Shown in pieces: positions 16,423 through 23,474 of a stretch of DNA of 47,075 nucleotides. This stretch comes from Deltaproteobacteria bacterium. Its GTDB lineage: Bacteria; Bdellovibrionota; UBA1018; UBA923. Below the pieces are notes generated by a model that worked only from the letters and a program-made list of their open reading frames with translations, made no database searches and was not told where the DNA came from. Every line of letters begins with the position of its first letter. The first letter of the stretch is position 1. A program made the position numbers and the translations under genes. Where the stretch lies: the NCBI GenBank assembly GCA_016186905.1, contig JACPKS010000040.1, forward strand, positions 1 to 47,075. Direction: 5' to 3'.

Positions 16423-17489
16423 CGCAAGCGCGACCCGGCGCTGCCGGTTCCCACGCGTTTAAAGATCACGTAAACCAGCACCGTATACGCCGAGCCCCAG
16501 AGGATATCGAGCACGTAGTGGTGGTTCAGATAAACCGCCGAGAAACACATCATGAGAAAGAAAAAAATCGAGAAGATCCTCGCCGCGCCGAACTCGAACG
16601 CGAAAAGCACCGCGAGCAGCGGATACGCCACGTGCAGCGACGGGATCGCGCCGAAAACGTCGGCGGAGCGCCCGTACATCCCCGTGAAAAAATGCGTGCC
16701 GAGAAGCGCGTCGAAACGGAGGCATCCTGCCGCGTTCGCGGCCACGTCCATTTTCGCCGGCCCCAGGCCGTGCATCGCGACGTACCAGGGCGGTGCCGCC
16801 GGATACCAGTAATACGTCGTGTAGCCGAGGACATTGAGCCAGAAAAAGGCCCACATCGGCACACGCGACCGAAGGGAGCGATTACAGGCGCGAAGCGCGA
16901 TCGACGAATTTTCAGAGCGACTTTTTCGAGTGTGCCAAAACCGAAAATATGCGGCAATCAGAACGAAAATTGCGACAAATGTTAAATAGAAAAACCCCGT
17001 CACGAAATCCAACACCGGATGCGCATGCAACTGCCACCACTCGTTCGGCGTCAGCGTGCCCGCGGCCGTGGGAATTCCGAAAAACGTCTTGTCGAAAAGA
17101 TACGGTTCGCTTACGCGAACCTGCGCGCGAAGGTAATCGGAGTAAAAACGCTGGCTGTCATAAACGATGCCGGTCAGAATCAGAGGCAGTAAGAATCCCA
17201 GAAAAACGCGCGCTTGCCTGCCCCCATAAGATAACGAAAGAGCAAGAACGCCCACGAACGCGTGGTCTGGCCGAAATCCGCCAAGCGCCTTAAGCGATAA
17301 CCAGTAGACCGCGACACTTGCGGCGGGAAAAGTCTTTTGGAACACCGAAAGGCCGCGCCACCATTCGACGTAACCGGCGACCGCGCGTTCGAGAATTCCG
17401 GTATCGGGGGCTTCTACGCCCGCCCCAGGCGGCAGCGCCAGCTCGGAAGTGCTTCTTGCGCGCGCATTTTCGGTCAGATCCTGAGCCAT
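16419..17489 (-). CDS. PAP2-superfamily membrane protein, Aur1/Ipt1 inositolphosphotransferase-like branch
   Basis: This 356-residue multi-pass membrane protein has the PAP2_3-type motifs in order: YYWYPAAPPW (about 226-235), VFGAIPSLHVAYPLL (PSLH at 283-286) and LNHHYVLDILWGS (His323/324, Asp328). The FGAxPSLH plus HHYxxD pattern is very like fungal Aur1, which transfers inositol phosphate from phosphatidylinositol to ceramide; ordinary PAP2 phosphatases have PSGH. In this setting it could be an inositol-phosphorylceramide-like synthase, a phosphatidylinositol-phosphate phosphatase, or another head-group transferase. Its stop overlaps the aminotransferase stop tail to tail. Family assignment is firm; reaction is inferred. 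Confidence 0.85.
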   Translation of the reverse strand: MAQDLTENARARSTSELALPPGAGVEAPDTGILERAVAGYVEWWRGLSVFQKTFPAASVAVYWLSLKALGGFRPDHAFVGVLALSLSYGGRQARVFLGFLLPLILTGIVYDSQRFYSDYLRAQVRVSEPYLFDKTFFGIPTAAGTLTPNEWWQLHAHPVLDFVTGFFYLTFVAIFVLIAAYFRFWHTRKSRSENSSIALRACNRSLRSRVPMWAFFWLNVLGYTTYYWYPAAPPWYVAMHGLGPAKMDVAANAAGCLRFDALLGTHFFTGMYGRSADVFGAIPSLHVAYPLLAVLFAFEFGAARIFSIFFFLMMCFSAVYLNHHYVLDILWGSAYTVLVYVIFKRVGTGSAGSRLR

Positions 17490-17556
17490 TCAAAGCCATT
17501 ATCACGCCGAGTCGAAAAATACCACACGGCCTCATTTTTTGAGTTAACTTGCGGAT

Positions 17557-18507
17557 ATGTTCGTGATCGCCGCCACGTTGCTCTTTGGCGCCGTTGCCCA
17601 TGCGGCGCAGCCCGGCTTAACCTTGGCCCCATACGGGGCAGTTTCAGCACTTGCGCCACAGGACGGCACGCCGGCGTTTCAATTCCACTCCGAAGACCCG
17701 GTTTTAAACATCACGCGCATCCAAAAAACAAAAATGCCAACACTTGCGGCCTGCGAAAAGGCCGTGCGTGCGCTCCAAAACCTTCCGCTGGGCAGCGTGT
17801 TTTCGGGCGGCTCCGTCAGGGCATTCAAGGATTGGGGACCCTGGAACGAGGACGACCGCGACGCCGCCGAAGGCTGCGACGACTTCCCCTGCAAAGTGAA
17901 ACTTGACGCGAACGAGGTGGCCCGGATGAAGAAATCCCCGCCCCCGTCGCGCATCGAAACGCTAGCCTCGCTCGCTCAGGCGCGAGCCGCGCGCTACCTC
18001 AAGACGGGGATACGCGCCGAGTACGAGTTTCCTGGTGCTCCGACCGACCCATGGAAGTGGTTTGACGACAACGGCTTCAAAACACTCACCCGCCCCGCGG
18101 CACCCGTGTTGCGCGCGCGAAAGCTCGACCTGGTTCCGGGAAAGATGCGACCGCTGCGCCAGATCCTCGACTGCCGTTACGCTTTCGTGAAAAAGGCCGT
18201 CCCCAAAGGTGCCGCCGCGAAAGGTGGCGCCAAGACAAATGGCGATGGAATCGAGGCGGCGCTCTGGATCCGCGACGTCTACACGGCTCACTATTTCGAC
18301 AGTTGGGGCGAATGGTACGGCGTGAGCTGCGATCCAAAAACGCTGATGCTCGTGACGGTCGCGTCTCTGCACGCGGAGTTCGATCTCCTCAAAAAAAACG
18401 ATCTCATCTCACGGATCAGCCGCCCGAAAATGCGCGGTGCGATCAAGGAAAACGGTTCGCACTACCTCGAAGGCCAAATGAAAACGCTCAACATCCCATC
18501 CAAATGA
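17557..18507 (+). CDS. Secreted protein of unknown function
   Basis: The 316-residue protein has a short Sec signal (residues 1-16, cleavage after AHA). I recognise no family. Five cysteines are visible in the mature part; GCDDFPC and DCRYAF are two of the places. A long Ala/Lys/Gly linker (VPKGAAAKGGAKTNGDG) splits it into two parts. The C-terminal part has aromatic-rich WIRDVYTAHYFDSWGEWYGVSC, suggesting a compact, perhaps disulfide-stabilised periplasmic domain. It is divergent from the Aur1-like gene (67 bp between starts) and followed after 19 bp by the dehydrogenase gene. Confidence 0.8.
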   Translation: MFVIAATLLFGAVAHAAQPGLTLAPYGAVSALAPQDGTPAFQFHSEDPVLNITRIQKTKMPTLAACEKAVRALQNLPLGSVFSGGSVRAFKDWGPWNEDDRDAAEGCDDFPCKVKLDANEVARMKKSPPPSRIETLASLAQARAARYLKTGIRAEYEFPGAPTDPWKWFDDNGFKTLTRPAAPVLRARKLDLVPGKMRPLRQILDCRYAFVKKAVPKGAAAKGGAKTNGDGIEAALWIRDVYTAHYFDSWGEWYGVSCDPKTLMLVTVASLHAEFDLLKKNDLISRISRPKMRGAIKENGSHYLEGQMKTLNIPSK

Positions 18508-18526
18508 GAATATAGTCGCGGCATCT

Positions 18527-19624
18527 ATGCCACCACTCCGACAATTAAATGGCGCGGTCATCGGTTACGGTTTCATTTCGGGTCAGGGGCACATCCCCGC
18601 CTACCTCGATCGCGTGAAAAGTCGCGGCGGCGACGTGCGCATCGCCGCGGTGGCCGACGTTTGCGAAGCCCGGCGCGAAGCCGCGCGTAAAGCGCTTCCT
18701 GAGGCGCGGATCTATTCCGATTATGTTTCGCTTTTGGAAGCGGAGGCACAGCGCCTCGACTTCGTCGACATTTCCACGCCTCCTTGCGATCACGCCCAGG
18801 TCGCGCACGCCGCGTTTGACCGGAGCTTGCACGTGCTTTGCGAAAAACCTTTGACGACGACGCTTGAAGACGCGCGCGCGATGCTCGAGCACGCCGCGCG
18901 GGCCAAGCGCGTTTTATTTCCTTGTCACAATTACAAACACGCTCCCGTCGTGAAAACAATCCGTGAAATCATCGCGAGCGGCCGCATCGGTACGGTGCGG
19001 TCGCTCACGCTCAACACTTATCGCAACACGCACGCCAAAGGTGTCGGCGAGTGGAAGCGCGACTGGCGCCGCGAGATGAAATACAGCGGCGGCGGCATCG
19101 CGATGGATCACGGCAGCCACACGTTCTATCTGACGTTTGACTGGCTGGGCTCTTATCCGACGGCGGTCACGGCGAAGATGTCGAATCTTGAGCCCGGGAA
19201 ATACGACACCGAGGATAATTTCACGGCGGTGCTCACCTTCCCGACCGGCGTCGCGCACGCGCATCTCACGTGGACGGCCGGCGTGCGCAAGGTGATCTAC
19301 ACCGTGCAAGGCACCCGCGGCGCGATCACGGTCGATGACGACGATTTACAGCTTGCGGTGATGAAGAAGACCTCAGGCCCCGACGTCGCGCAAGGTGCCG
19401 TGGAGTGGGAAGTCGAAAAGCGCCGCATCGAATCGGACTGGATGGACGCCAGCCACGTCGGCTGGTTCAACTCGATGTTCGATCAGTTCAAGACGGCGAT
19501 CGCCGAAGGTGACTACGTTGGGAAGGAAGCACGCGAGTCTTATCTCTGCATTCAGCTCATCACGACCGCCTACGAATCCGCGCGCACCGGCTGTAGGGAA
19601 TTACCGCTAAAAGGTGGCTGCTAA
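18527..19624 (+). CDS. Gfo/Idh/MocA family dehydrogenase
   Basis: The 365-residue protein has an N-terminal NAD-binding fold (AVIGYGFISGQGHIPAY), the family lysine in LCEKPLTT, and the catalytic GGGIAMDHGSH stretch (Asp and His). The C-terminal domain is the usual open beta-sheet. Members oxidise or reduce sugars, inositols and related polyols. With ino1 nearby, an inositol oxidoreductase (for example an inositol 2-dehydrogenase or epimerising pair member) is an attractive guess, but the substrate cannot be read from sequence. No ribosome site is visible before the ATG. Its last codons run into the 29-bp inverted repeat that forms the terminator. Confidence 0.9.
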   Translation: MPPLRQLNGAVIGYGFISGQGHIPAYLDRVKSRGGDVRIAAVADVCEARREAARKALPEARIYSDYVSLLEAEAQRLDFVDISTPPCDHAQVAHAAFDRSLHVLCEKPLTTTLEDARAMLEHAARAKRVLFPCHNYKHAPVVKTIREIIASGRIGTVRSLTLNTYRNTHAKGVGEWKRDWRREMKYSGGGIAMDHGSHTFYLTFDWLGSYPTAVTAKMSNLEPGKYDTEDNFTAVLTFPTGVAHAHLTWTAGVRKVIYTVQGTRGAITVDDDDLQLAVMKKTSGPDVAQGAVEWEVEKRRIESDWMDASHVGWFNSMFDQFKTAIAEGDYVGKEARESYLCIQLITTAYESARTGCRELPLKGGC

Positions 19625-19683
19625 CTAACGGCAAAGCACCGCGTTAGACGCACCGCTTTGCCGTTAGTTAGCAGCCACCTTTT
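19609..19683. terminator. Bidirectional terminator from a perfect 29-bp inverted repeat
   Basis: The arms 19609-19637 and 19655-19683 are exact reverse complements over 29 bases, with a 17-nt loop. One end has AAAA and the other a run of seven T, so it can act as an intrinsic terminator on both strands. It lies between the convergent dehydrogenase and TauE genes and includes the dehydrogenase stop codon. One arm (about 20 bp) recurs at 21351-21370, which shows it belongs to a repeat family. Confidence 0.85.
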
Positions 19684-19685
19684 TT

Positions 19686-20453
19686 TCATGACCACAATAG
19701 CGCTAAACCCGACACCGTCAGCATCACAAACACGAACGTGCGGAACGCGTGCTGCGAGACGCGATGGTGGGCGTAGTCGCCGATCCACAATCCCAGAACC
19801 AGTGAAGGCGCGAGCCACGCGCTCGTCGCGAACGTCGCTGCTGTGATGCGGCCCGATTGCAGAAAACTCACGAGCATCGCGGTATTGAGCACCGTCCAAA
19901 GAGTCGAGAGCGTGCTGCGGAATACTTCCTTGTCGTGAATCGTCTTCGACGCATACGAAACCACCATCGGCCCGCCCGAGGCGTAGATTCCCTGAAGCGC
20001 GCCGCCCGAGATAAGAAAAAGCGCGGATTTCCAGTGCGGCAGCTTCCTGCGCTGTGACTCGACCGCGTCCTCGCCTCTGCGTCTGCGCAAGGTGCGCATC
20101 AGTTCCTGCGCGAGCTCCCAAACCGCGAAATACAATACGAAGACTCCAAAAATAATTTTGAGCGCGCGCCCGTGGATGTGCGGCGAGACAAACATCCCCG
20201 CGAGAAGCCCCACCGCCGTGAACGGAAGGATTTTGCCGGCGAAAATCCTCCAGTCGGTGGCGTGCGAATGCCGTAACGCGATGTACGTGCTCGAAAGCAG
20301 ATTCACCGGCACGATCACCGGCACCATCGCCTCGATCGGATACAGATGCGCGCCGAGTGTCAGGCAAATCACCGCGCTCCCAAAGCCCGCGACGCTGCCG
20401 ACGGCGTTGGAGAGCAGGAACAACATGCTGAACAAGAAGAGTTTCAGGTCCAC
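19686..20453 (-). CDS. TauE/SafE family membrane transporter
   Basis: This 255-residue protein has about seven to eight membrane helices and the two-repeat pattern of the TauE/SafE family. Each half has a Gly-rich helix (GSVAGFGSAVICLTLG in the first; ISGGALQGIYASGGPMVVSY in the second). Members export sulfite, sulfoacetate or other organosulfur anions. The substrate here is unknown. A taurine or sulfonolipid link would be of interest beside sphingolipid genes, but there is no direct evidence. It reads towards the terminator shared with the dehydrogenase and is flanked on the other side by a REP-like repeat. Confidence 0.88.
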   Translation of the reverse strand: MDLKLFLFSMLFLLSNAVGSVAGFGSAVICLTLGAHLYPIEAMVPVIVPVNLLSSTYIALRHSHATDWRIFAGKILPFTAVGLLAGMFVSPHIHGRALKIIFGVFVLYFAVWELAQELMRTLRRRRGEDAVESQRRKLPHWKSALFLISGGALQGIYASGGPMVVSYASKTIHDKEVFRSTLSTLWTVLNTAMLVSFLQSGRITAATFATSAWLAPSLVLGLWIGDYAHHRVSQHAFRTFVFVMLTVSGLALLWS

Positions 20454-20511
20454 GATATTATTAAAGCATAAGAGTGATTCAACTTACGAGATAGGAACAT
20501 TTTCGCCGCCA

Positions 20512-20536
20512 CCGTAAAAAGCAGGCCGGCACATTT
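20512..20536. repeat. REP-like repeat copy (TAAAAAGCAGGCCGGCAC type)
   Basis: The core TAAAAAGCAGGCCGGCACA at 20515 is closely similar to copies at 24611-24632 and, in reverse orientation, 21301-21316 and 47035-47055. It sits in the 101-bp gap between the start of the TauE gene and the stop of vapC. Confidence 0.6.
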
Positions 20537-20554
20537 ACATTTAGCGACGGTCGG

Positions 20555-20932
20555 TCACCAAACAGCGTCCCCGTAATGCCTTCTGACCGATGAATCCTTG
20601 GTGAGCAGTGGCGCATTCATCAGCTTGGCGTGACTGGCGATCAACCTGTCGAACGGATCGCGGGTCCAGTGTTCCGACAGGGCGATGATCACCACGTCCA
20701 GGAATTTCTCGGTTAAGACGTCGATGTCGATACGGGTTTTAAGCTCCGTGAAAATCTGTTGCGCCGGAACGGTGATCTTTTCAATCTCGAACAGATATTG
20801 CAATTCGAGCAGAACAGCCGGAGAAATCGAAAGTCTGCTTTCTTCGATGCGGGAAGCGGCCTTTTTGGAGAACCTTTCCCTTGCGCCCTCATAAAGCCAG
20901 AGAACGCAATGCGTATCGAGGTGAACCATCAT
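20555..20932 (-). CDS. vapC: VapC-type PIN-domain toxin
   Basis: The protein is 125 residues from the ATG at 20932, which overlaps the antitoxin stop (ATGA). PIN-domain acidic residues are visible in HLDTHCVLW (Asp6), SPAVLLELQYL (Glu), and the distal RDPFDRLIASHA (two Asp). The FERL-like end LLTKDSSVRRHY is also typical. VapC toxins are magnesium-dependent ribonucleases that cut tRNA or rRNA in the cytoplasm when freed from their antitoxin. The gene lies second in a two-gene operon with its Phd/YefM-type antitoxin, between REP-like repeats, as is common for mobile toxin-antitoxin modules. Confidence 0.93.
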   Translation of the reverse strand: MMVHLDTHCVLWLYEGARERFSKKAASRIEESRLSISPAVLLELQYLFEIEKITVPAQQIFTELKTRIDIDVLTEKFLDVVIIALSEHWTRDPFDRLIASHAKLMNAPLLTKDSSVRRHYGDAVW

Positions 20933-21162
20933 CTGGCCCGCCACTGCTCGAGCCAATCGATCCGGAAGATCTCGTCAGGATCCCCCTTGAAAATCCTGCG
21001 CCGGGCGAGCCGTGAGAATTTGCTTACTTTCTCCGCGGGTTCGATCCTGACCGTTCTGCCCCTGCGCTCGATTTCAACCGGTTTGCCGGTTTCCAAAACC
21101 GAGTCGATGATCTTGTATATATCCTGCCGCAGCGCCGAAGCCGTGAGCTTGAGGTTCTTCAT
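20929..21162 (-). CDS. Phd/YefM-type antitoxin
   Basis: The 77-residue protein has the Phd/YefM layout. An N-terminal DNA-binding part (MKNLKLTASALRQDIYKIID) is followed by a short strand pair (GKPVEIERRGRTVRIEP) and a basic, aromatic C-terminal tail that would wrap the toxin (IFRIDWLEQWRAR). It neutralises the adjacent VapC and, with it, represses the operon. There is no ribosome site. The predicted transcription start is at or next to the ATG, so the message is probably leaderless. Confidence 0.9.
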   Translation of the reverse strand: MKNLKLTASALRQDIYKIIDSVLETGKPVEIERRGRTVRIEPAEKVSKFSRLARRRIFKGDPDEIFRIDWLEQWRAR

Positions 21163-21168
21163 ACCATG

Positions 21169-21214
21169 ATTCTAGCATAGCGTACGTACGAGTCAATGTT
21201 ATAAAGACGTACGA
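21169..21214 (-). promoter_or_regulatory. Promoter and twin operator of the phd-vapC module
   Basis: On the minus strand, TTGACT (21191-21196) and TAGAAT (21169-21174) are separated by 16 bp, and the predicted start falls at about 21162, the antitoxin ATG. The 8-mer TCGTACGT occurs twice (21184-21191 and 21207-21214, read on the minus strand), 23 bp apart. The nearer copy sits inside the spacer, overlapping a CGTACGTACG palindrome. Paired sites about two helical turns apart fit autorepression by a Phd-VapC complex. Confidence 0.6.
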
Positions 21215-21300
21215 TTGCTGGCGCGGCTCGTGGATCTCCAGCCCTTTGCTCTCGCGGGTTAAACCGCTCGGCCGCCTTGGCTTAGATACCCGACTCTTGT

Positions 21301-21316
21301 GGCCTACTTTTTACAG
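21301..21316. repeat. REP-like repeat copy with adjoining hairpin
   Basis: GGCCTACTTTTTACAG is the reverse complement of the CTGTAAAAAG[CT]AGG start of the other REP-like copies. It is followed at 21323-21338 by a short palindrome (GCGTCAA, TT, TTGACGC) and then by the repeat arm at 21351-21370. The 234-bp gap between the antitoxin and ceramidase genes is therefore mostly repeat-derived. Confidence 0.5.
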
Positions 21317-21350
21317 CGTCACGCGTCAATTTTGACGCAGCTCTCAGCCA

Positions 21351-21370
21351 TTAGTTAGCAGCCACCTTTT
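21351..21370. repeat. Solo copy of the 29-bp inverted-repeat arm
   Basis: The 20 bases TTAGTTAGCAGCCACCTTTT are identical to the outer part of the right arm of the terminator at 19655-19683. The base before the match differs. It lies 27 bp upstream of the ceramidase-like start and reads in the same direction as that right arm. No partner arm is seen next to it. Confidence 0.75.
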
Positions 21371-21396
21371 GGAAATTATGGGATGATGGCGTCACG

Positions 21397-22131
21397 ATGA
21401 ATGAAGCCATGCACTGCCCCGCCGGAAGCCCCTGGAGCGGTTACGCCGCTGCAACAATGAAATACTGCGAAGCGAATCTCTGCGGCTGGATCGCGCAGCC
21501 GGCCAATACGTTTTCGAACCTGGGTATTGTCATCGTGGGGATTTGGCTCGCAGTCTTGAGTTCGCGCCGCACGGACGCACGCCCTCTCAAACTCATCGGA
21601 CCGATCGCGATCGCGCTCGGAATCACGTCGCTCGCCTATCACGCCTCCTACACTTTTTTTTGGCAGTTCTTTGACCTGTCTTCGATGTTCCTTTTTTCCA
21701 CGCTTCTACTCGTACTCAACCTGCAGCGTCTGGGCGCGCTTTCGCAGCGAGCGATTGTGCCCACGTACGTGATTCTCAACGTCGTTTCGATGGCGCTGCT
21801 CTGGGCGATCAAAGGAAAGATCGGGATGGTCATCTTCGGATTGCAGCTTTTGGCGGCCGTCGCGGTTGAAGTCATGGTTTCAAGAGTCGCCGTAACTCGC
21901 GTGAATTACAAAGATCTCTGGCGCACGCTCGTGACCTTTCTCGCGGCGTACACGTTTTGGATTTTGGATTACACGGGAGCGGTCTGCAATCCCGGCAATC
22001 ACGTTTTGCAAGGCCACGCCGCCTGGCATCTCGTGAATTCCTTTTGCTTTATATTCATGTATCGGTTTTACCGGCAGTTCGATTGGGAAAAAATCAATGC
22101 GCCCCAGGGCGTGCAGGAGAGCCTTGTATGA
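21397..22131 (+). CDS. Alkaline-ceramidase-like (CREST superfamily) membrane protein
   Basis: This 244-residue protein has about seven membrane helices and the alkaline ceramidase pattern. KYCEANLCGWIAQPANTFSN aligns by eye with the N-terminal metal-binding segment of ACER3. Ser78-x3-His82 with Asp93 (SLAYHA...FFDLSSM) matches the catalytic Ser/His/Asp, and His207-x3-His211 (GHAAWHLV) matches the zinc-binding HxxxH. One calcium ligand (Glu33 in ACER3) is replaced by Gln34. Alkaline ceramidases cleave ceramide to a sphingoid base and fatty acid. The gene overlaps the next one, a sphingosine-1-phosphate-lyase-like enzyme, by ATGA, which strongly supports a lipid-amide role. Confidence 0.85.
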   Translation: MNEAMHCPAGSPWSGYAAATMKYCEANLCGWIAQPANTFSNLGIVIVGIWLAVLSSRRTDARPLKLIGPIAIALGITSLAYHASYTFFWQFFDLSSMFLFSTLLLVLNLQRLGALSQRAIVPTYVILNVVSMALLWAIKGKIGMVIFGLQLLAAVAVEVMVSRVAVTRVNYKDLWRTLVTFLAAYTFWILDYTGAVCNPGNHVLQGHAAWHLVNSFCFIFMYRFYRQFDWEKINAPQGVQESLV

Positions 22132-23459
22132 CCGAAAAGAAAATCAAGTTCCCCCAGAAAGGCACCGATCGCGCCGAGGTGCTCGCACGGATGCAATCCT
22201 ACCGCGACAAAGACGCGAACTGGCACGACGGACGCACGTGGAGTCTCGTTTACCACGCGGGCGACGAGCATTACGAGTTTCTCAAAAAAGCGCACAACAT
22301 GTTTTTCTCGGAAAACGGCCTCAACCCCGGCGCGTTTCCGAGCCTGAAGCGCTTTGAAGCCGAGGTCGTTTCGATGGCATGCGACCTTTTGGGCGGAGAT
22401 GCCGATGCGGTCGGCAACATGACGAGCGGCGGAACCGAAAGCATTCTCATGGCCGTGAAAACCTATCGCGACCGCGCGCGCGCGCAACGGCCCGAGATCA
22501 AACAGCCCGAAGCAATCCTGCCGATGACGGTGCACCCGGCGTTCGAAAAAGCGATGCACTACTTCGACGTGAAGCCCGTGCACGTCGCCGTCCGCGAAGA
22601 TTTTCGCGTCGACGTCGAGGCCGCGAAAAAAGCCATCACCAAGAACACGATCCTGATCGTGGGTTCGGCGCCGCAGTACCCGCACGGCGTGATCGATCCG
22701 ATCGCCGAGCTCGCGGCGGTAGCACTTACCAACGGCATCGGAATGCACGTCGACTCGTGCGTCGGCGGATTTCTTCTTCCCTTCGTACGAAAGCTCGGCG
22801 CGAAACTCCCCGACTTCGATTTCCGCGTGCCCGGCGTGACGTCGATGTCCGCCGATTTGCATAAGTACGGCTTTACGGCCAAGGGCGCGTCGGTCGTGCT
22901 GTATCGAAACCGAGATCTCAGGCGCTTTCAGTATTTTCAATACACCGACTGGCCGGGCGGGCTTTTCGGATCGCCGAGCATGTGCGGCACGCGGCCCGGC
23001 GGCCCGATCGCGGCGGCATGGGCCACGTTCAACGCCATCGGCATCGAGGGCTACATCGAGATCGCGAAACGCATCATGGAGAACACGAAAAAACTTCAGG
23101 ACGGCATCCGCGCGATTCCAGGACTGTACGTTTTAGGCGAACCCGTGATGAGCGTGTTCGCGTTCGCATCCGAAAACGCGGATATTTTCGCCGTCGCCGA
23201 CCAGATGGAAGCGCGCGGGTGGCACATCGACCGCCAGCAGAATCCGGCGTGCTTGCATCTGATGGTCACGCCCGCGCACACGCCGATTCTCGATCAGTAT
23301 CTTTCTGATTTGCGTGAGTCGGTGGCGTACGTGGCAGCCAATCCGAACGCGGCGACTCAAGGCGCGGCCGCGATGTACGGCATGATGGCCAAGATTCCCG
23401 ATCGCACGCAGGTGCGGGCGTTCATCCAGCAATATATGGATACGCTGTATGACGTCTAG
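22128..23459 (+). CDS. Sphingosine-1-phosphate lyase-like PLP enzyme
   Basis: The 443-residue protein (ATG at 22128, AGGAGA upstream, overlapping the ceramidase stop) is a group II decarboxylase-fold PLP enzyme with the S1P-lyase pattern: GNMTSGGTESILMAVK, HPAFEKAMHYF, GSAPQYPHGVIDPI, HVDSCVGGFLLPF, and VTSMSADLHKYGFTAKGAS with the Schiff-base Lys246 and a second Lys252. GGLFGSPSMCGTRPGG follows. S1P lyase splits phosphorylated sphingoid bases into a fatty aldehyde and phosphoethanolamine. The N-terminal membrane anchor of eukaryotic enzymes is absent, as in known bacterial forms. Glutamate or tyrosine decarboxylase is the alternative, but the motif set and the coupled ceramidase favour S1P lyase. 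Confidence 0.9.
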   Translation: MTEKKIKFPQKGTDRAEVLARMQSYRDKDANWHDGRTWSLVYHAGDEHYEFLKKAHNMFFSENGLNPGAFPSLKRFEAEVVSMACDLLGGDADAVGNMTSGGTESILMAVKTYRDRARAQRPEIKQPEAILPMTVHPAFEKAMHYFDVKPVHVAVREDFRVDVEAAKKAITKNTILIVGSAPQYPHGVIDPIAELAAVALTNGIGMHVDSCVGGFLLPFVRKLGAKLPDFDFRVPGVTSMSADLHKYGFTAKGASVVLYRNRDLRRFQYFQYTDWPGGLFGSPSMCGTRPGGPIAAAWATFNAIGIEGYIEIAKRIMENTKKLQDGIRAIPGLYVLGEPVMSVFAFASENADIFAVADQMEARGWHIDRQQNPACLHLMVTPAHTPILDQYLSDLRESVAYVAANPNAATQGAAAMYGMMAKIPDRTQVRAFIQQYMDTLYDV

Positions 23460-23474
23460 TGCAAGTGGCCCGCA

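Noticed and set aside
19609..21370. Composite transposon bounded by the repeated AAAAGGTGGCTGCTAACT arms, carrying TauE and phd-vapC
   Set aside because: No transposase lies inside, no target-site duplication is visible, and the left end is a complete hairpin working as a terminator while the right end is a single arm. A dispersed repeat family explains it better.
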